14,649 bases of DNA from DATIRA01 sp964553405 (GTDB lineage Bacteria; Pseudomonadota; Gammaproteobacteria; Steroidobacterales; Steroidobacteraceae), in assembly GCA_964553405.1 (NCBI GenBank), contig CAZKLS010000070.1:1-14649 (forward strand). The letters run 5' to 3'. The translations under genes and the position numbers were made by a program. Below, piece after piece: positions 1 through 6,901 of the stretch (position 1 is the stretch's first letter; every line of letters begins with the position of its first letter). The notes under the pieces were generated by a model. That model was not told where the DNA came from and did not search any database. It worked only from the letters and a program-made list of their open reading frames with translations.

Positions 1-619
1 GCATGAACGCGAAGGACTGCTCGAACCCCCAGTCGTTCAGGTCGTCGAAGAACAGTCCGCCCACGCCGCGGGTCTCGCCACGGTGCTTCAGGTAGAAGTA
101 CCGGTCGCACCAGTCCTTGTACTTCGGATACACCTCCGGCCCGAAGGGTTCGCAGGCCGCGCGCGCGGTGCGGTGCCATTGCAGCACGTCCTCATCGAAC
201 GGGTAATACGGCGTCAGGTCGAATCCGCCGCCGAACCACCAGGCGGCCGGTTCGCCGTCGCGCGATGCGACGAAGTAGCGGACGTTGGCGTGCGAGGTCG
301 GCACGTAGGGATTGCGCGGATGGATCACCAGCGACACGCCGGTCGCCTCGAAGCTGGCGCCTTCGAGCTCGGGCCGTTGGGCCGTGGCGGAGGCGGGCAG
401 CCGGCCGCCCATCACGTGCGAGAAGTTGATGCCGGCCTGCTCGAACACCGCGCCCTCGCGCAGCACCCGGCTTTCGCCGCCGCCGCCCTCGGGCCGCTGC
501 CAGGTATCGCGGCGGAAGCGCGCGGCGCCGTCGGCGACCTCGAGCGCGTCGGTGATCCGGTCGTGCAGGTGCCTCAGGAACGCGATGACCGCGGACGTCG
601 ATGGCGTCTCGGCATTCAT
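1..619 (-). CDS. hemF: Oxygen-dependent coproporphyrinogen III oxidase, N-terminal 206 residues (partial at left edge)
   Basis: HemF carries out the O2-dependent oxidative decarboxylation of coproporphyrinogen III to protoporphyrinogen IX in cytoplasmic haem synthesis. Translating the minus strand from the ATG at 619 gives an open frame to the window edge, so the C-terminal third (the family is about 300 aa) is missing. Recognisable family blocks are INFSHVMG (about 64-71), HPRNPYVPTSHANVRYF (100-116), WWFGGGFDLTPYY (127-139), YPKYKDWCDRYFYLKHR (164-180) and GGLFFDDLNDWGFEQ (187-201). The conserved His residues in the second block belong to the active-site region in this family. GGGAG lies 4 bases before the ATG and supports this start. 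A 70-base gap separates it from the topA stop on the same strand. In Pseudomonas tsaC lies near hemF in this cluster; here nothing lies between topA and hemF. The longer plus-strand frames across this stretch are shadows. Confidence 0.96.
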   Translation of the reverse strand, partial: MNAETPSTSAVIAFLRHLHDRITDALEVADGAARFRRDTWQRPEGGGGESRVLREGAVFEQAGINFSHVMGGRLPASATAQRPELEGASFEATGVSLVIHPRNPYVPTSHANVRYFVASRDGEPAAWWFGGGFDLTPYYPFDEDVLQWHRTARAACEPFGPEVYPKYKDWCDRYFYLKHRGETRGVGGLFFDDLNDWGFEQSFAFM

Positions 620-689
620 TCTCCCGCCACTCCTCGACGCCGGTCGCCCGCTGCGATGCGCGGCGCCAGTGGGTCCGGCCAATGTTCCA

Positions 690-3164
690 TCAGGACTTCT
701 TCGCCGTCGCGCTCTCGCGGGCACCGCGCGTCTTCTTCGCGCGCACCGTCTTCTTTTTCTTCTTCGCTGCCGCCTTCTTGCGGGGCGCGGCCTTGGTCGG
801 CGCTTTCGCCGCCGACTCTCCGCTCTCACCCTTCGCGGCAGCCTTGCCGGTGGACTTCTTGGCCCAGCGGGCGGTCTTAGCCGGCGCCGCCGCGAGGATG
901 GCCTTGCACTCCTCGAGCGTCAGCGACTTCGGGTCCCGGTCCTTCGGGATCTTGCCGTTCTTGCTGCCGTCGGTGAGGTACGGCCCATAGCGGCCGTTCA
1001 GCACCTGGATGCCGCTCTCCGGGAACTCGCGGATGATGCGGTTGGCTTCGGCCTGCTGCTTCTCGAGGATCAGCTCCAGGGCCCGCTCGACCGTGATCGT
1101 GTACGGGTCGTCGTCCTTCTTCAGGGACGCATACTTCTTCGGGCCGAACTGCACGTACGGCCCGAAGCGGCCCACGGCCACCTTGATGTCGTGGCCTTCC
1201 GCGGTCTGCCCCAGCGTGCGCGGCAGCTGGAACAGCTCGAGCGCCTCGTCGAGCGTCAGCGAGTCCATGCGCTGGCCCGGCCTGAGACTCGCGAATTTCG
1301 GCTTTTCCTCGTCGTCCCGGGTCCCGAGCTGCGCGAAGGCGCCGTACTTGCCGTAGCGCACGCTCACCGGGCGCCCGCTCACCGGGTCCACGCCCAGCTC
1401 GCGCGCCATCGCGACGTCTGAGCGAGTGACGCTCTCGTCCACCACGTCGATCTGCTTCTTCAGCGATTCCCAGAACCGCTCGAGCACCGGCACCCAGTCC
1501 TCCTCGCCGCGCGAGATGTTGTCGAGCTCGTCTTCCATCGCGGCCGTGAAGCCGTAGTCCACGTAGCGCTCGAAATTGCCGGTCAGGAACCGGTTGACGA
1601 TCTTGCCGAGGTCGGTCGGGATGAAGCGCCGGTTCACGAGCTCGCAGTACTTCTTGTAGAGCAGTGTCTGGATGATGCTCGCGTAGGTGGAGGGCCGGCC
1701 GATGCCGTATTCCTCCAGCGCCTTGACCAGGCTCGCCTCCGAGTAGCGCGGCGGCGGCTCGGTGAAGTGCTGCTCCGGCTTTATCGACAGCAGCTTCACC
1801 GTCTCTCCCTGCTCGAGCGGGGGCAGCCGCCGATCGTCCTCATCATCGAGCTTCGCGTCGTCGACGCTCTCACGGTAGACGGCCAGGAAGCCCGGCGAGA
1901 CCAGCGTCGAGCCGTTGGCACGGAACGTGTTCGTCGCGCCGGCCTTCAGGTCCACCGCCACGGTGTCGAACACGGCCGCCTCCATCTGGCTCGCCACCGC
2001 ACGCCGCCAGATCAGCGTGTAGAGCTTGTGCTGGTCCGGTTCGAGCCTGCCCGCGAGCTGCTCGGGCGTCCGGGCCGCGGAGGTCGGGCGGATCGCCTCG
2101 TGCGCCTCCTGGGCGTTCTTCGACTTGGTGCGGTACATCCGCGGCGAGCCCGGCAGCGAGTCCGCGCCGTAGATCCGCTTGATCGCGCCGCGGATGTCGG
2201 CGATGGCCTCGCCGGCGAGGCTCACCGAATCCGTACGCATGTACGTGATCAGGCCCACCGGGCCTTCGCCGAAGTCGACGCCCTCGTACAGCCGCTGCGC
2301 GGTGCGCATCGTCCGCTGCGCGCCGAAGCCGAGCTTGCGCGAGGCCTCCTGCTGCAGCGTGGAGGTCGTGAACGGCGGCGCGGGGTTGCGCTTGCGCTGC
2401 TTCTTCTCGACTTTCGCGACCGTCAGCGCGCCGCCGCTGTCCCGCTCGAGCGCCCGCCGGACTTCCTCGGCACGCTCCGCGGTCGTGATCGTGAACTGCT
2501 CGACCTTCTCGCCGGCGAATTCGACGAGCCGCGCGCCGAAGGGCTGCGAGGCCTTCTCGGCCTCGGCGTCCATGGTCCAGTATTCGCGGGGGACGAACGC
2601 GGCGATTTCCTCCTCGCGCTCACAGATCATCCGCAACGCCGGACTCTGCACGCGTCCCGCCGAGGCGCCGGCAAGCCCGGCCTTCTTCCACAGCAGCGGC
2701 GACACCTTGAAACCCACCAGATAATCCAGCGCGCGCCGCGCGAGGTAGGCCTTGACGAGCTCGTCGGCGATCTCGCGCGGCTGGTCGATGGCCTCCTGCA
2801 CGGCGTTGCGCGTGATCTCGTAGAACACGCTGCGGTGGACGTCCTTGCCCTCGAGCGCGCCGGCGTCCTGCAGCAGCTGCTGCAGGTGCCAGGAAATCGC
2901 CTCGCCCTCGCGGTCGGGATCGGTCGACAGATACAGTGCGTCCGCCTTCCTGAGTGCGCGGGCGATCGCGTCCACGTGCTTGCGGTTCTTGTCGATGACT
3001 TCCCAGCGCATCGCGAACTGCCGCGAAGGGTCCACGGCGCCTTCCTTGGGTACGAGGTCGCGCACGTGACCGTACGAAGCCATTACTTCGAAGTCCTTGC
3101 CCAGGTACTTCTTGATGGTCTTCGCCTTGGCGGGCGACTCGACGATGACGAGATTCCTGCTCAT
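690..3164 (-). CDS. topA: DNA topoisomerase I (type IA), zinc-ribbon-less form
   Basis: Type IA topoisomerase that relaxes negative supercoils through a 5'-phosphotyrosine intermediate. The 824-residue product starts with a TOPRIM domain (about 1-145) carrying the catalytic Glu in VESPAKAKT (E9) and the acidic motif TDPDREGE (81-88). SAGRVQSPALR (168-178) and the catalytic tyrosine motif GLITYMRTDS (304-313, Y308) follow; EEYGIGRPSTYASII (484-498) completes the core. The C-terminal third has no CxxC zinc ribbons of the E. coli type. Instead there are three glycine/tyrosine repeats of the topoisomerase C-terminal repeat kind: VRYGKYGAFAQLG (602-614), VAVGRFGPYVQFG (662-674) and VLNGRYGPYLTDG (721-733). 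A lysine/alanine-rich tail (about 765-824) ends the protein and probably binds DNA non-specifically. Start: ATG preceded by CAGGG at a short distance; residue 2 onward matches the family N-terminus. smg ends 82 bases upstream. Confidence 0.98.
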   Translation of the reverse strand: MSRNLVIVESPAKAKTIKKYLGKDFEVMASYGHVRDLVPKEGAVDPSRQFAMRWEVIDKNRKHVDAIARALRKADALYLSTDPDREGEAISWHLQQLLQDAGALEGKDVHRSVFYEITRNAVQEAIDQPREIADELVKAYLARRALDYLVGFKVSPLLWKKAGLAGASAGRVQSPALRMICEREEEIAAFVPREYWTMDAEAEKASQPFGARLVEFAGEKVEQFTITTAERAEEVRRALERDSGGALTVAKVEKKQRKRNPAPPFTTSTLQQEASRKLGFGAQRTMRTAQRLYEGVDFGEGPVGLITYMRTDSVSLAGEAIADIRGAIKRIYGADSLPGSPRMYRTKSKNAQEAHEAIRPTSAARTPEQLAGRLEPDQHKLYTLIWRRAVASQMEAAVFDTVAVDLKAGATNTFRANGSTLVSPGFLAVYRESVDDAKLDDEDDRRLPPLEQGETVKLLSIKPEQHFTEPPPRYSEASLVKALEEYGIGRPSTYASIIQTLLYKKYCELVNRRFIPTDLGKIVNRFLTGNFERYVDYGFTAAMEDELDNISRGEEDWVPVLERFWESLKKQIDVVDESVTRSDVAMARELGVDPVSGRPVSVRYGKYGAFAQLGTRDDEEKPKFASLRPGQRMDSLTLDEALELFQLPRTLGQTAEGHDIKVAVGRFGPYVQFGPKKYASLKKDDDPYTITVERALELILEKQQAEANRIIREFPESGIQVLNGRYGPYLTDGSKNGKIPKDRDPKSLTLEECKAILAAAPAKTARWAKKSTGKAAAKGESGESAAKAPTKAAPRKKAAAKKKKKTVRAKKTRGARESATAKKS

Positions 3165-3188
3165 TCAGGCCCTGAATTCACATGCCCC

Positions 3189-3218
3189 AAAAACAATCGA
3201 GCCGCGGCGGGGCGCGGC
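3189..3218 (-). terminator. Weak terminator-like hairpin between smg and topA
   Basis: On the minus strand a perfect 6-bp all-GC stem (GCCGCG/CGCGGC, 3201-3218, 6-base loop) is followed after a 4-base spacer by TTGTTTTT (3189-3196). The stem is short and the T-tract is interrupted and displaced, so this may be a partial attenuator between smg and topA or simply chance in GC-rich sequence. It is the only T-rich run in this 82-base gap. Confidence 0.28.
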
Positions 3219-3246
3219 ATCGGGTCCGGACTGCGTCGCGGCGATC

Positions 3247-3726
3247 TCAGTGGATCGCCCCGCCGCGCTCGTCGAACACCAGATCCTCCATGCGCGCATA
3301 GGCGTTTTCCTGGCCGGGCTGGCTGAACAGCACCATCAGCGTGACCCACTTCAGCTTCTCGATGTCGATCTCGTCACCCTCGAGCGCCATCAGCCGGTCG
3401 ATGACCAGCTCGCGCTGCGTCGGGGAGAGGATGCCGACGTGCTCGAGATGCACCAGGTAGCCGCGGCAGTCCGTGTCGAGTCGCGTCTGCTCGAGCACGT
3501 CGAAAATGCGAATCGCCCGCGCGGTGGGCACCGGCGCCGCACGTGCCGGATCGGCGGCCAGCTCCTCCAGCCAGCACAGCGCGCGCTCGACCTCCTCGGG
3601 CGGAAAGCCGGCGTGCTCGAGTTCCTGCTTCAGCGTGTCGCGGTCCGGCTCGAAATCCTCGTCGAGATCGGTGTCGAAGTAGTTCTCGAACAGGTAGATC
3701 AGGATGTCGAGGACGCCTTCCTTCAT
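3247..3726 (-). CDS. smg: Smg family protein (DUF494)
   Basis: A 159-residue acidic cytoplasmic protein of the Smg/DUF494 family, close to the usual length (about 157 aa). It begins with the family block MKEGVLDILIYLFENYFD and ends in a region containing KWVTLMVLFSQPGQENAYARME (about 126-147), which is typical of the family. The biochemical role is unknown; the family is recognised mainly because it sits next to dprA in gammaproteobacteria, as here. Its ATG overlaps the dprA stop by 4 bases (ATGA at 3723-3726), so translation is probably coupled to dprA. Nothing unusual is visible in length or key residues. Confidence 0.95.
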   Translation of the reverse strand: MKEGVLDILIYLFENYFDTDLDEDFEPDRDTLKQELEHAGFPPEEVERALCWLEELAADPARAAPVPTARAIRIFDVLEQTRLDTDCRGYLVHLEHVGILSPTQRELVIDRLMALEGDEIDIEKLKWVTLMVLFSQPGQENAYARMEDLVFDERGGAIH

Positions 3727-4832
3727 TCACCTTTCCCCGGCGGCCTGCGGCAGAAGATCCCGCCAGGCTGCTGTTCGACGCGACCCTCGAGCTCGAGGAT
3801 GAGCAGCATCGATGCGACTGCATCGGGCCTGAAGCCCGTCCGCGCGACCAGCGTATCCACGCCGGCCGGCTCGAAGCCGAGCGCATCTAACAGGATTTCA
3901 TACTCCTTGTCCAACTCCGGCCCGGAATCCTGTTGCGCGTCAGGCGTTTCGGCATCGACCGAGGTCCCGAGACCGGCGAGCAGCGAGCCGAGCTCGTGGA
4001 AGATGTCGTCGGCACTCTCGACGAGCTTCGCGCCCTGCCTGATCAGGCGGTGGCAGCCGCGGGCCAGCGTGTTGTGAATGGACCCGGGGATTGCGAAGAC
4101 TTCGCGCCCCTGTTCTCCCGCGAGCCTCGCCGTGATCAGCGAGCCGCTGTGCAGCGCGGCCTCGACGACCAGCGTTCCGACGGACAGCCCGCTGATGATG
4201 CGGTTGCGCCGCGGGAAGTGCTGGCGCAGCGGTGGCGTGCCCGTCGGCAGTTCCGACACCAGCGCGCCGCTCGCGGCGACTTCGAGTGCGAGCGGGTGGT
4301 TCTCGCGCGGATAGACCACGTCGAGCCCGCTGCCGAGCACGGCGACGGTTCGTCCGCCCGCCCGCAGCGCGCCGCGATGACTCGCCGCGTCGATGCCGAG
4401 CGCGAGCCCGCTGGTGATCACCAGGCCGGCGCGTGCGAGATGCCCGGCGAATCGGCCGGCCGTGTCACGGCCGAGCGCGGTCGGGTTGCGCGCACCGACC
4501 ATCGCCAGTTGCGGCAGTGACAGCGCGATCGGCTCGCCCTCGACGAACAGCACCACGGGTGGATCCGGGATCGCGGCGAGCAGGGCGGGATAGTCCGTGG
4601 AACCCCAGGTCACCAGCGCTCGCCCGGGCCCGGCGAGCCAGTGTTCGTCGCGTCGCAGGCCTTCCGTGTCCGGGTTCCGCAGCGCGCGAATCGCCGCCTC
4701 GCCGAGGCCGAGCGCGGCGAGAGCACGGGGAGACTCGCCGAGCAATGCGGCACCGCCCCCGGCCTCGGCCAGCATGCGTGGCTCGATGCCGGGCGCCCGG
4801 GCGAGGATCAACCAGGGCTTCGGGTCGCTCAT
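3723..4832 (-). CDS. dprA: DNA processing protein DprA (Smf)
   Basis: DprA binds incoming single-stranded DNA during natural transformation and loads RecA on it; it acts in the cytoplasm. The 369-residue product has an N-terminal helical/SAM-like part (about 1-75), a Rossmann-type DprA domain (about 76-285) and a C-terminal winged-helix DprA domain (about 305-365). Signature segments are MVGARNPTALG (111-121), VITSGLALGIDAASHRGAL (138-156), VLGSGLDVVYPREN (165-178), FPRRNRIISGLS (206-217) and EAALHSGSLITARLAGEQGR (224-243). The length matches the family. The N-terminus (LILARAPGIEPRMLAE) aligns with typical DprA starts, so the ATG at 4832 is preferred. No Shine-Dalgarno precedes it: bases immediately upstream form the 3' arm of a strong hairpin (4838-4872). 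It is downstream of the LysM gene by 85 bases and overlaps smg by 4 bases. Presence of dprA alone does not show that the organism is competent. Confidence 0.98.
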   Translation of the reverse strand: MSDPKPWLILARAPGIEPRMLAEAGGGAALLGESPRALAALGLGEAAIRALRNPDTEGLRRDEHWLAGPGRALVTWGSTDYPALLAAIPDPPVVLFVEGEPIALSLPQLAMVGARNPTALGRDTAGRFAGHLARAGLVITSGLALGIDAASHRGALRAGGRTVAVLGSGLDVVYPRENHPLALEVAASGALVSELPTGTPPLRQHFPRRNRIISGLSVGTLVVEAALHSGSLITARLAGEQGREVFAIPGSIHNTLARGCHRLIRQGAKLVESADDIFHELGSLLAGLGTSVDAETPDAQQDSGPELDKEYEILLDALGFEPAGVDTLVARTGFRPDAVASMLLILELEGRVEQQPGGIFCRRPPGKGE

Positions 4833-4837
4833 GCGAA

Positions 4838-4872
4838 GAGAGCCTACCGGGAATCCGTCCCGGCAGGCTCTC
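4838..4872 (-). promoter_or_regulatory. 15-bp hairpin directly upstream of the dprA start codon
   Basis: The arms at 4838-4852 and 4858-4872 are inverted repeats of 15 bases around a 5-base loop. The single mismatch on the plus strand (A/C at 4846/4864) becomes a G-U wobble in minus-strand RNA, so the stem is fully paired only in the transcript that reads into dprA. It ends 5 bases before the dprA ATG and covers the normal Shine-Dalgarno position. No T-run follows, which argues against a simple intrinsic terminator. It could reduce dprA translation, mark the 3' end of the LysM mRNA (protecting it or working with Rho), or both. Confidence 0.72.
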
Positions 4873-4917
4873 GAGAATCGATCCGGTCCGCTGCGATACG
4901 CAGCGACGGCCTTCGGT

Positions 4918-6168
4918 TCAGTTCAGGTTGCCGTAGCTGCGTATCCCGGTATCGCGGTGGCCGAAGGCCGGGTGCGCGATGAAGTCGCCGCGGGTGATCA
5001 CCTGGGCCGACTCGACGACCAGCCCGTAGCTCATGCGCTCGTGCACCTTGAACAGCATGATCGACGCGCTGCGCTCGTCCGGCAGCCTCACGCGATCGTA
5101 GTTGGCCGTGTACGACTGCCAGTTCTGGTGCCTGCTGTAGCGATCGCGAACCAGCTCGCCGCGATAGAACACGCCCAGCACGTTGCCCGGCACCAGCCCG
5201 TCGCGGCTGCCGCGGTTGATCGCGAGCACCTGGTAGCGGCCGGCGACATGCACGCCGTCGACGACGGCGATGACCTGGCCGAGGATGCCTTCGTTGGACG
5301 GCGCCGAGAAGACGAAGTCCTCGCCGTAGTCCGCCTCGGCCGGGAACAGCTTGTCTCCCTGCAGGATCTCCCGGCCCGTCTGCAGCACTCGCAGGTGGGT
5401 CAGCGGATCCTCGCGCTTCATGTCGAAAATCGACCGCTTGCCCGGAACCACGGCGCCCGAGGTCTGGATCACTTCGCCGGTACCGGCATAGTGACCGATG
5501 TAGCCGAGGCGGTCGCCGTCGTCGGGATCGCGCAGTTCGTCGCCGACATGCACGACGGTGTAGCGGGCGCCGGCGGCCGGGTCGCCGAGTTTCTTGGCAT
5601 AGATCTCGTTCTCGGTCGAGCCCACGATGTGGCGGTCGCGGATGCCGACCACGTAGGGCGCCTTGCGCACCTGGTCTGCGTCGAGCAGCTGCGGCCGGCC
5701 GACGAAGTCCATCAGCAGGTCATACGGAATCGCGCGCACCGCGCCGGTCAGCGGCGAGATCCGGACCTCCGGCGAGAGCCGTACCGTGCCGGCGCTCGCG
5801 ACCGTGATGCGAGGCCGGCCGTCCACGTAGACCAGCTTCAGCACGTCGCCCGGGTAGATCAGGTGCGGGTTCACTATGGACGGATTGACGTACCAGATCT
5901 CGGGCCAGTACCAGGGATCGCGCAGGAACACCCCGGCGATGTCCCAGAGCGTGTCGCCCTTCCTGACAACGTAGGTGTCCGGCGCGTTCGGCGCCAGCGG
6001 CACCGACATCGAGGTGCCGGAAACGTCGGAGCTGGCTACGGCGGTGGCAGTTGTCGCGAAATTCGCGGCGCTGCCCAGGGCGGCCACGGCCACCGCCAGC
6101 GCGAGCGCGCGGATCCAGTGGCCCCGGCCGAACGAAACGGTCGAGGTGAGGCGCAGGCTACGATCCAT
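4918..6168 (-). CDS. Secreted LysM-domain protein next to dprA
   Basis: A 416-residue exported protein with one LysM domain, a module that binds peptidoglycan; the gene upstream of dprA has this type in many gammaproteobacteria (for example Pseudomonas). The N-terminus has a basic stretch (to about residue 20) and a hydrophobic alanine/valine-rich segment (ALALAVAVAALGSAANFA, 21-38), probably a signal peptide. The LysM runs from about 65 to 113 (TYVVRKGDTLWDIAG, WPEIWYVNP, IYPGDVLKL). The remaining 300 residues (glycine-rich beta-type sequence such as GRPQLLDADQVRKAPYVVG and INRGSRDGLVPGNVLGVFYRG) match no domain I can name. Function is unknown; a periplasmic or cell-wall role is inferred. 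The frame opens at 6180, but the second ATG (6168) has GGAG at 6-base spacing, while the first has none, so 6168 is chosen. Confidence 0.9.
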   Translation of the reverse strand: MDRSLRLTSTVSFGRGHWIRALALAVAVAALGSAANFATTATAVASSDVSGTSMSVPLAPNAPDTYVVRKGDTLWDIAGVFLRDPWYWPEIWYVNPSIVNPHLIYPGDVLKLVYVDGRPRITVASAGTVRLSPEVRISPLTGAVRAIPYDLLMDFVGRPQLLDADQVRKAPYVVGIRDRHIVGSTENEIYAKKLGDPAAGARYTVVHVGDELRDPDDGDRLGYIGHYAGTGEVIQTSGAVVPGKRSIFDMKREDPLTHLRVLQTGREILQGDKLFPAEADYGEDFVFSAPSNEGILGQVIAVVDGVHVAGRYQVLAINRGSRDGLVPGNVLGVFYRGELVRDRYSRHQNWQSYTANYDRVRLPDERSASIMLFKVHERMSYGLVVESAQVITRGDFIAHPAFGHRDTGIRSYGNLN

Positions 6169-6178
6169 CCCTTTCTCC
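6169..6178 (-). promoter_or_regulatory. Ribosome-binding site that fixes the LysM protein start
   Basis: The minus-strand sequence GGAGAAAGGG lies immediately before the ATG at 6168, with GGAG spaced 6 bases from it. It overlaps the last base of the alternative upstream ATG (6180), which itself is preceded by a pyrimidine-rich stretch with no purine tract. The site therefore argues for the shorter protein. Confidence 0.7.
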
Positions 6179-6180
6179 AT

Positions 6181-6346
6181 CGGGTGTCGGGGTCGTCACC
6201 GTCGCCTTATAATCGGGATCGCGGCGCGGAGGCTGCCGACCACGTCTCAAGTCGGGCCGGGACTCCGGGCGGCGACAGGGCCCGGTGGCGGCTTCAGCGG
6301 CGGATAAGTTCAAGTCCCAGTTAACTTTATCAGCATTTTTCAAAGA
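6181..6346. other. Divergent intergenic region with AT-rich def leader
   Basis: This 166-base gap separates the two divergent operons. Apart from the TATA element near 6207, it holds a GC-rich middle part without a feature I can name, and an AT-rich last 45 bases before def. In that part GATAAGTT (6303-6310) and AACTTTATC (6323-6331) form an imperfect inverted repeat with one bulged base around a 12-base loop; it could be an operator or a weak leader hairpin. def itself has only a weak purine tract (AAAGA) before its ATG. Confidence 0.45.
6206..6213. promoter_or_regulatory. Possible shared -10 element of divergent LysM and def promoters
   Basis: The core TTATAA at 6207-6212 reads TATAAT on the plus strand (6208-6213, perfect -10 consensus) and TATAAG on the minus strand (6211-6206). 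It lies between two divergent operons in a GC-rich genome where such a string is rare. Plus-strand use would give a leader of roughly 125 bases before def; minus-strand use a leader of about 30 bases before the LysM start. No good -35 hexamer is visible at 16-18 bases on either side, so an activator or alternative contacts may be needed, or this may not be a promoter. Confidence 0.45.
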
Positions 6347-6895
6347 ATGGCCAAGCTCACGATTCTCGAATTCCCGGATCCCCGGCTGCGCACCAGGGCG
6401 GCGCCGGTCCCGGCCGTCGACGACGGTATCCGGCAACTGATCGACGACATGCTCGAGACGATGTACGCGGCCAAGGGCATCGGGCTCGCCGCGACGCAGG
6501 TCGACGTGCACCAGCGGGTGCTGGTGACCGACGTCTCTGAGGGACGCAACGAGCCCAGGGCGTTCGTGAACCCAGAGATCCTGCGGCGTGACGGCAGCGT
6601 CGAAGCCGAGGAGGGGTGTCTCTCGGTACCCGGCATCTACGACAAGCTCGCCACCCGGGCCGAGCGGATCACGGTGCGGGCGCTGGACCGCGACGGAAAG
6701 CCCTTCGAGATCGAGGCAGAGGGCCTGCTCGCGATCTGCATCCAGCACGAGGTGGACCATCTCGACGGCAAGCTGTTCGTCGATTATCTCTCCGAACTCA
6801 AGCGCACCCGTATCCGCAAGAAGCTGGAGAAGGAGCGCCGTGAACGCGCCCAGCGCCAGCCGAGCGCGGACAGGGAGCACGCGCCCGCGATCTGA
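6347..6895 (+). CDS. def: Peptide deformylase
   Basis: Metalloenzyme that removes the N-formyl group from nascent proteins at the ribosome. All three active-site motifs are intact in the 182-residue product: GIGLAATQ (44-51), EGCLS (89-93, metal ligand C91) and QHEVDHL (133-139, ligands H134 and H138, catalytic E135). This is the classic bacterial type. Compared with E. coli (169 aa) it has a slightly longer, highly charged C-terminal tail (about 150-182; LKRTRIRKKLEKERRERAQ), as often found in gammaproteobacterial enzymes where it helps ribosome binding. The start ATG is weakly supported by its leader (AAAGA), but the N-terminus MAKLTILEFPDPRLR is that of the family. fmt starts 6 bases after the stop, as in most bacteria where the two genes are paired. 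Confidence 0.99.
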   Translation: MAKLTILEFPDPRLRTRAAPVPAVDDGIRQLIDDMLETMYAAKGIGLAATQVDVHQRVLVTDVSEGRNEPRAFVNPEILRRDGSVEAEEGCLSVPGIYDKLATRAERITVRALDRDGKPFEIEAEGLLAICIQHEVDHLDGKLFVDYLSELKRTRIRKKLEKERRERAQRQPSADREHAPAI

Positions 6896-6901
6896 GCCAA
6901 A

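Noticed and set aside
620..689. Small gene or RNA between hemF and topA
   Set aside because: No start codon with ribosome site, no T-tract and no stable symmetric structure seen in these 70 bases.
1767..3326. A 519-codon plus-strand frame opposite topA, and a 575-codon one opposite the LysM/dprA genes (4597-6324)
   Set aside because: Shadows of certain minus-strand genes; no start context, no domains.
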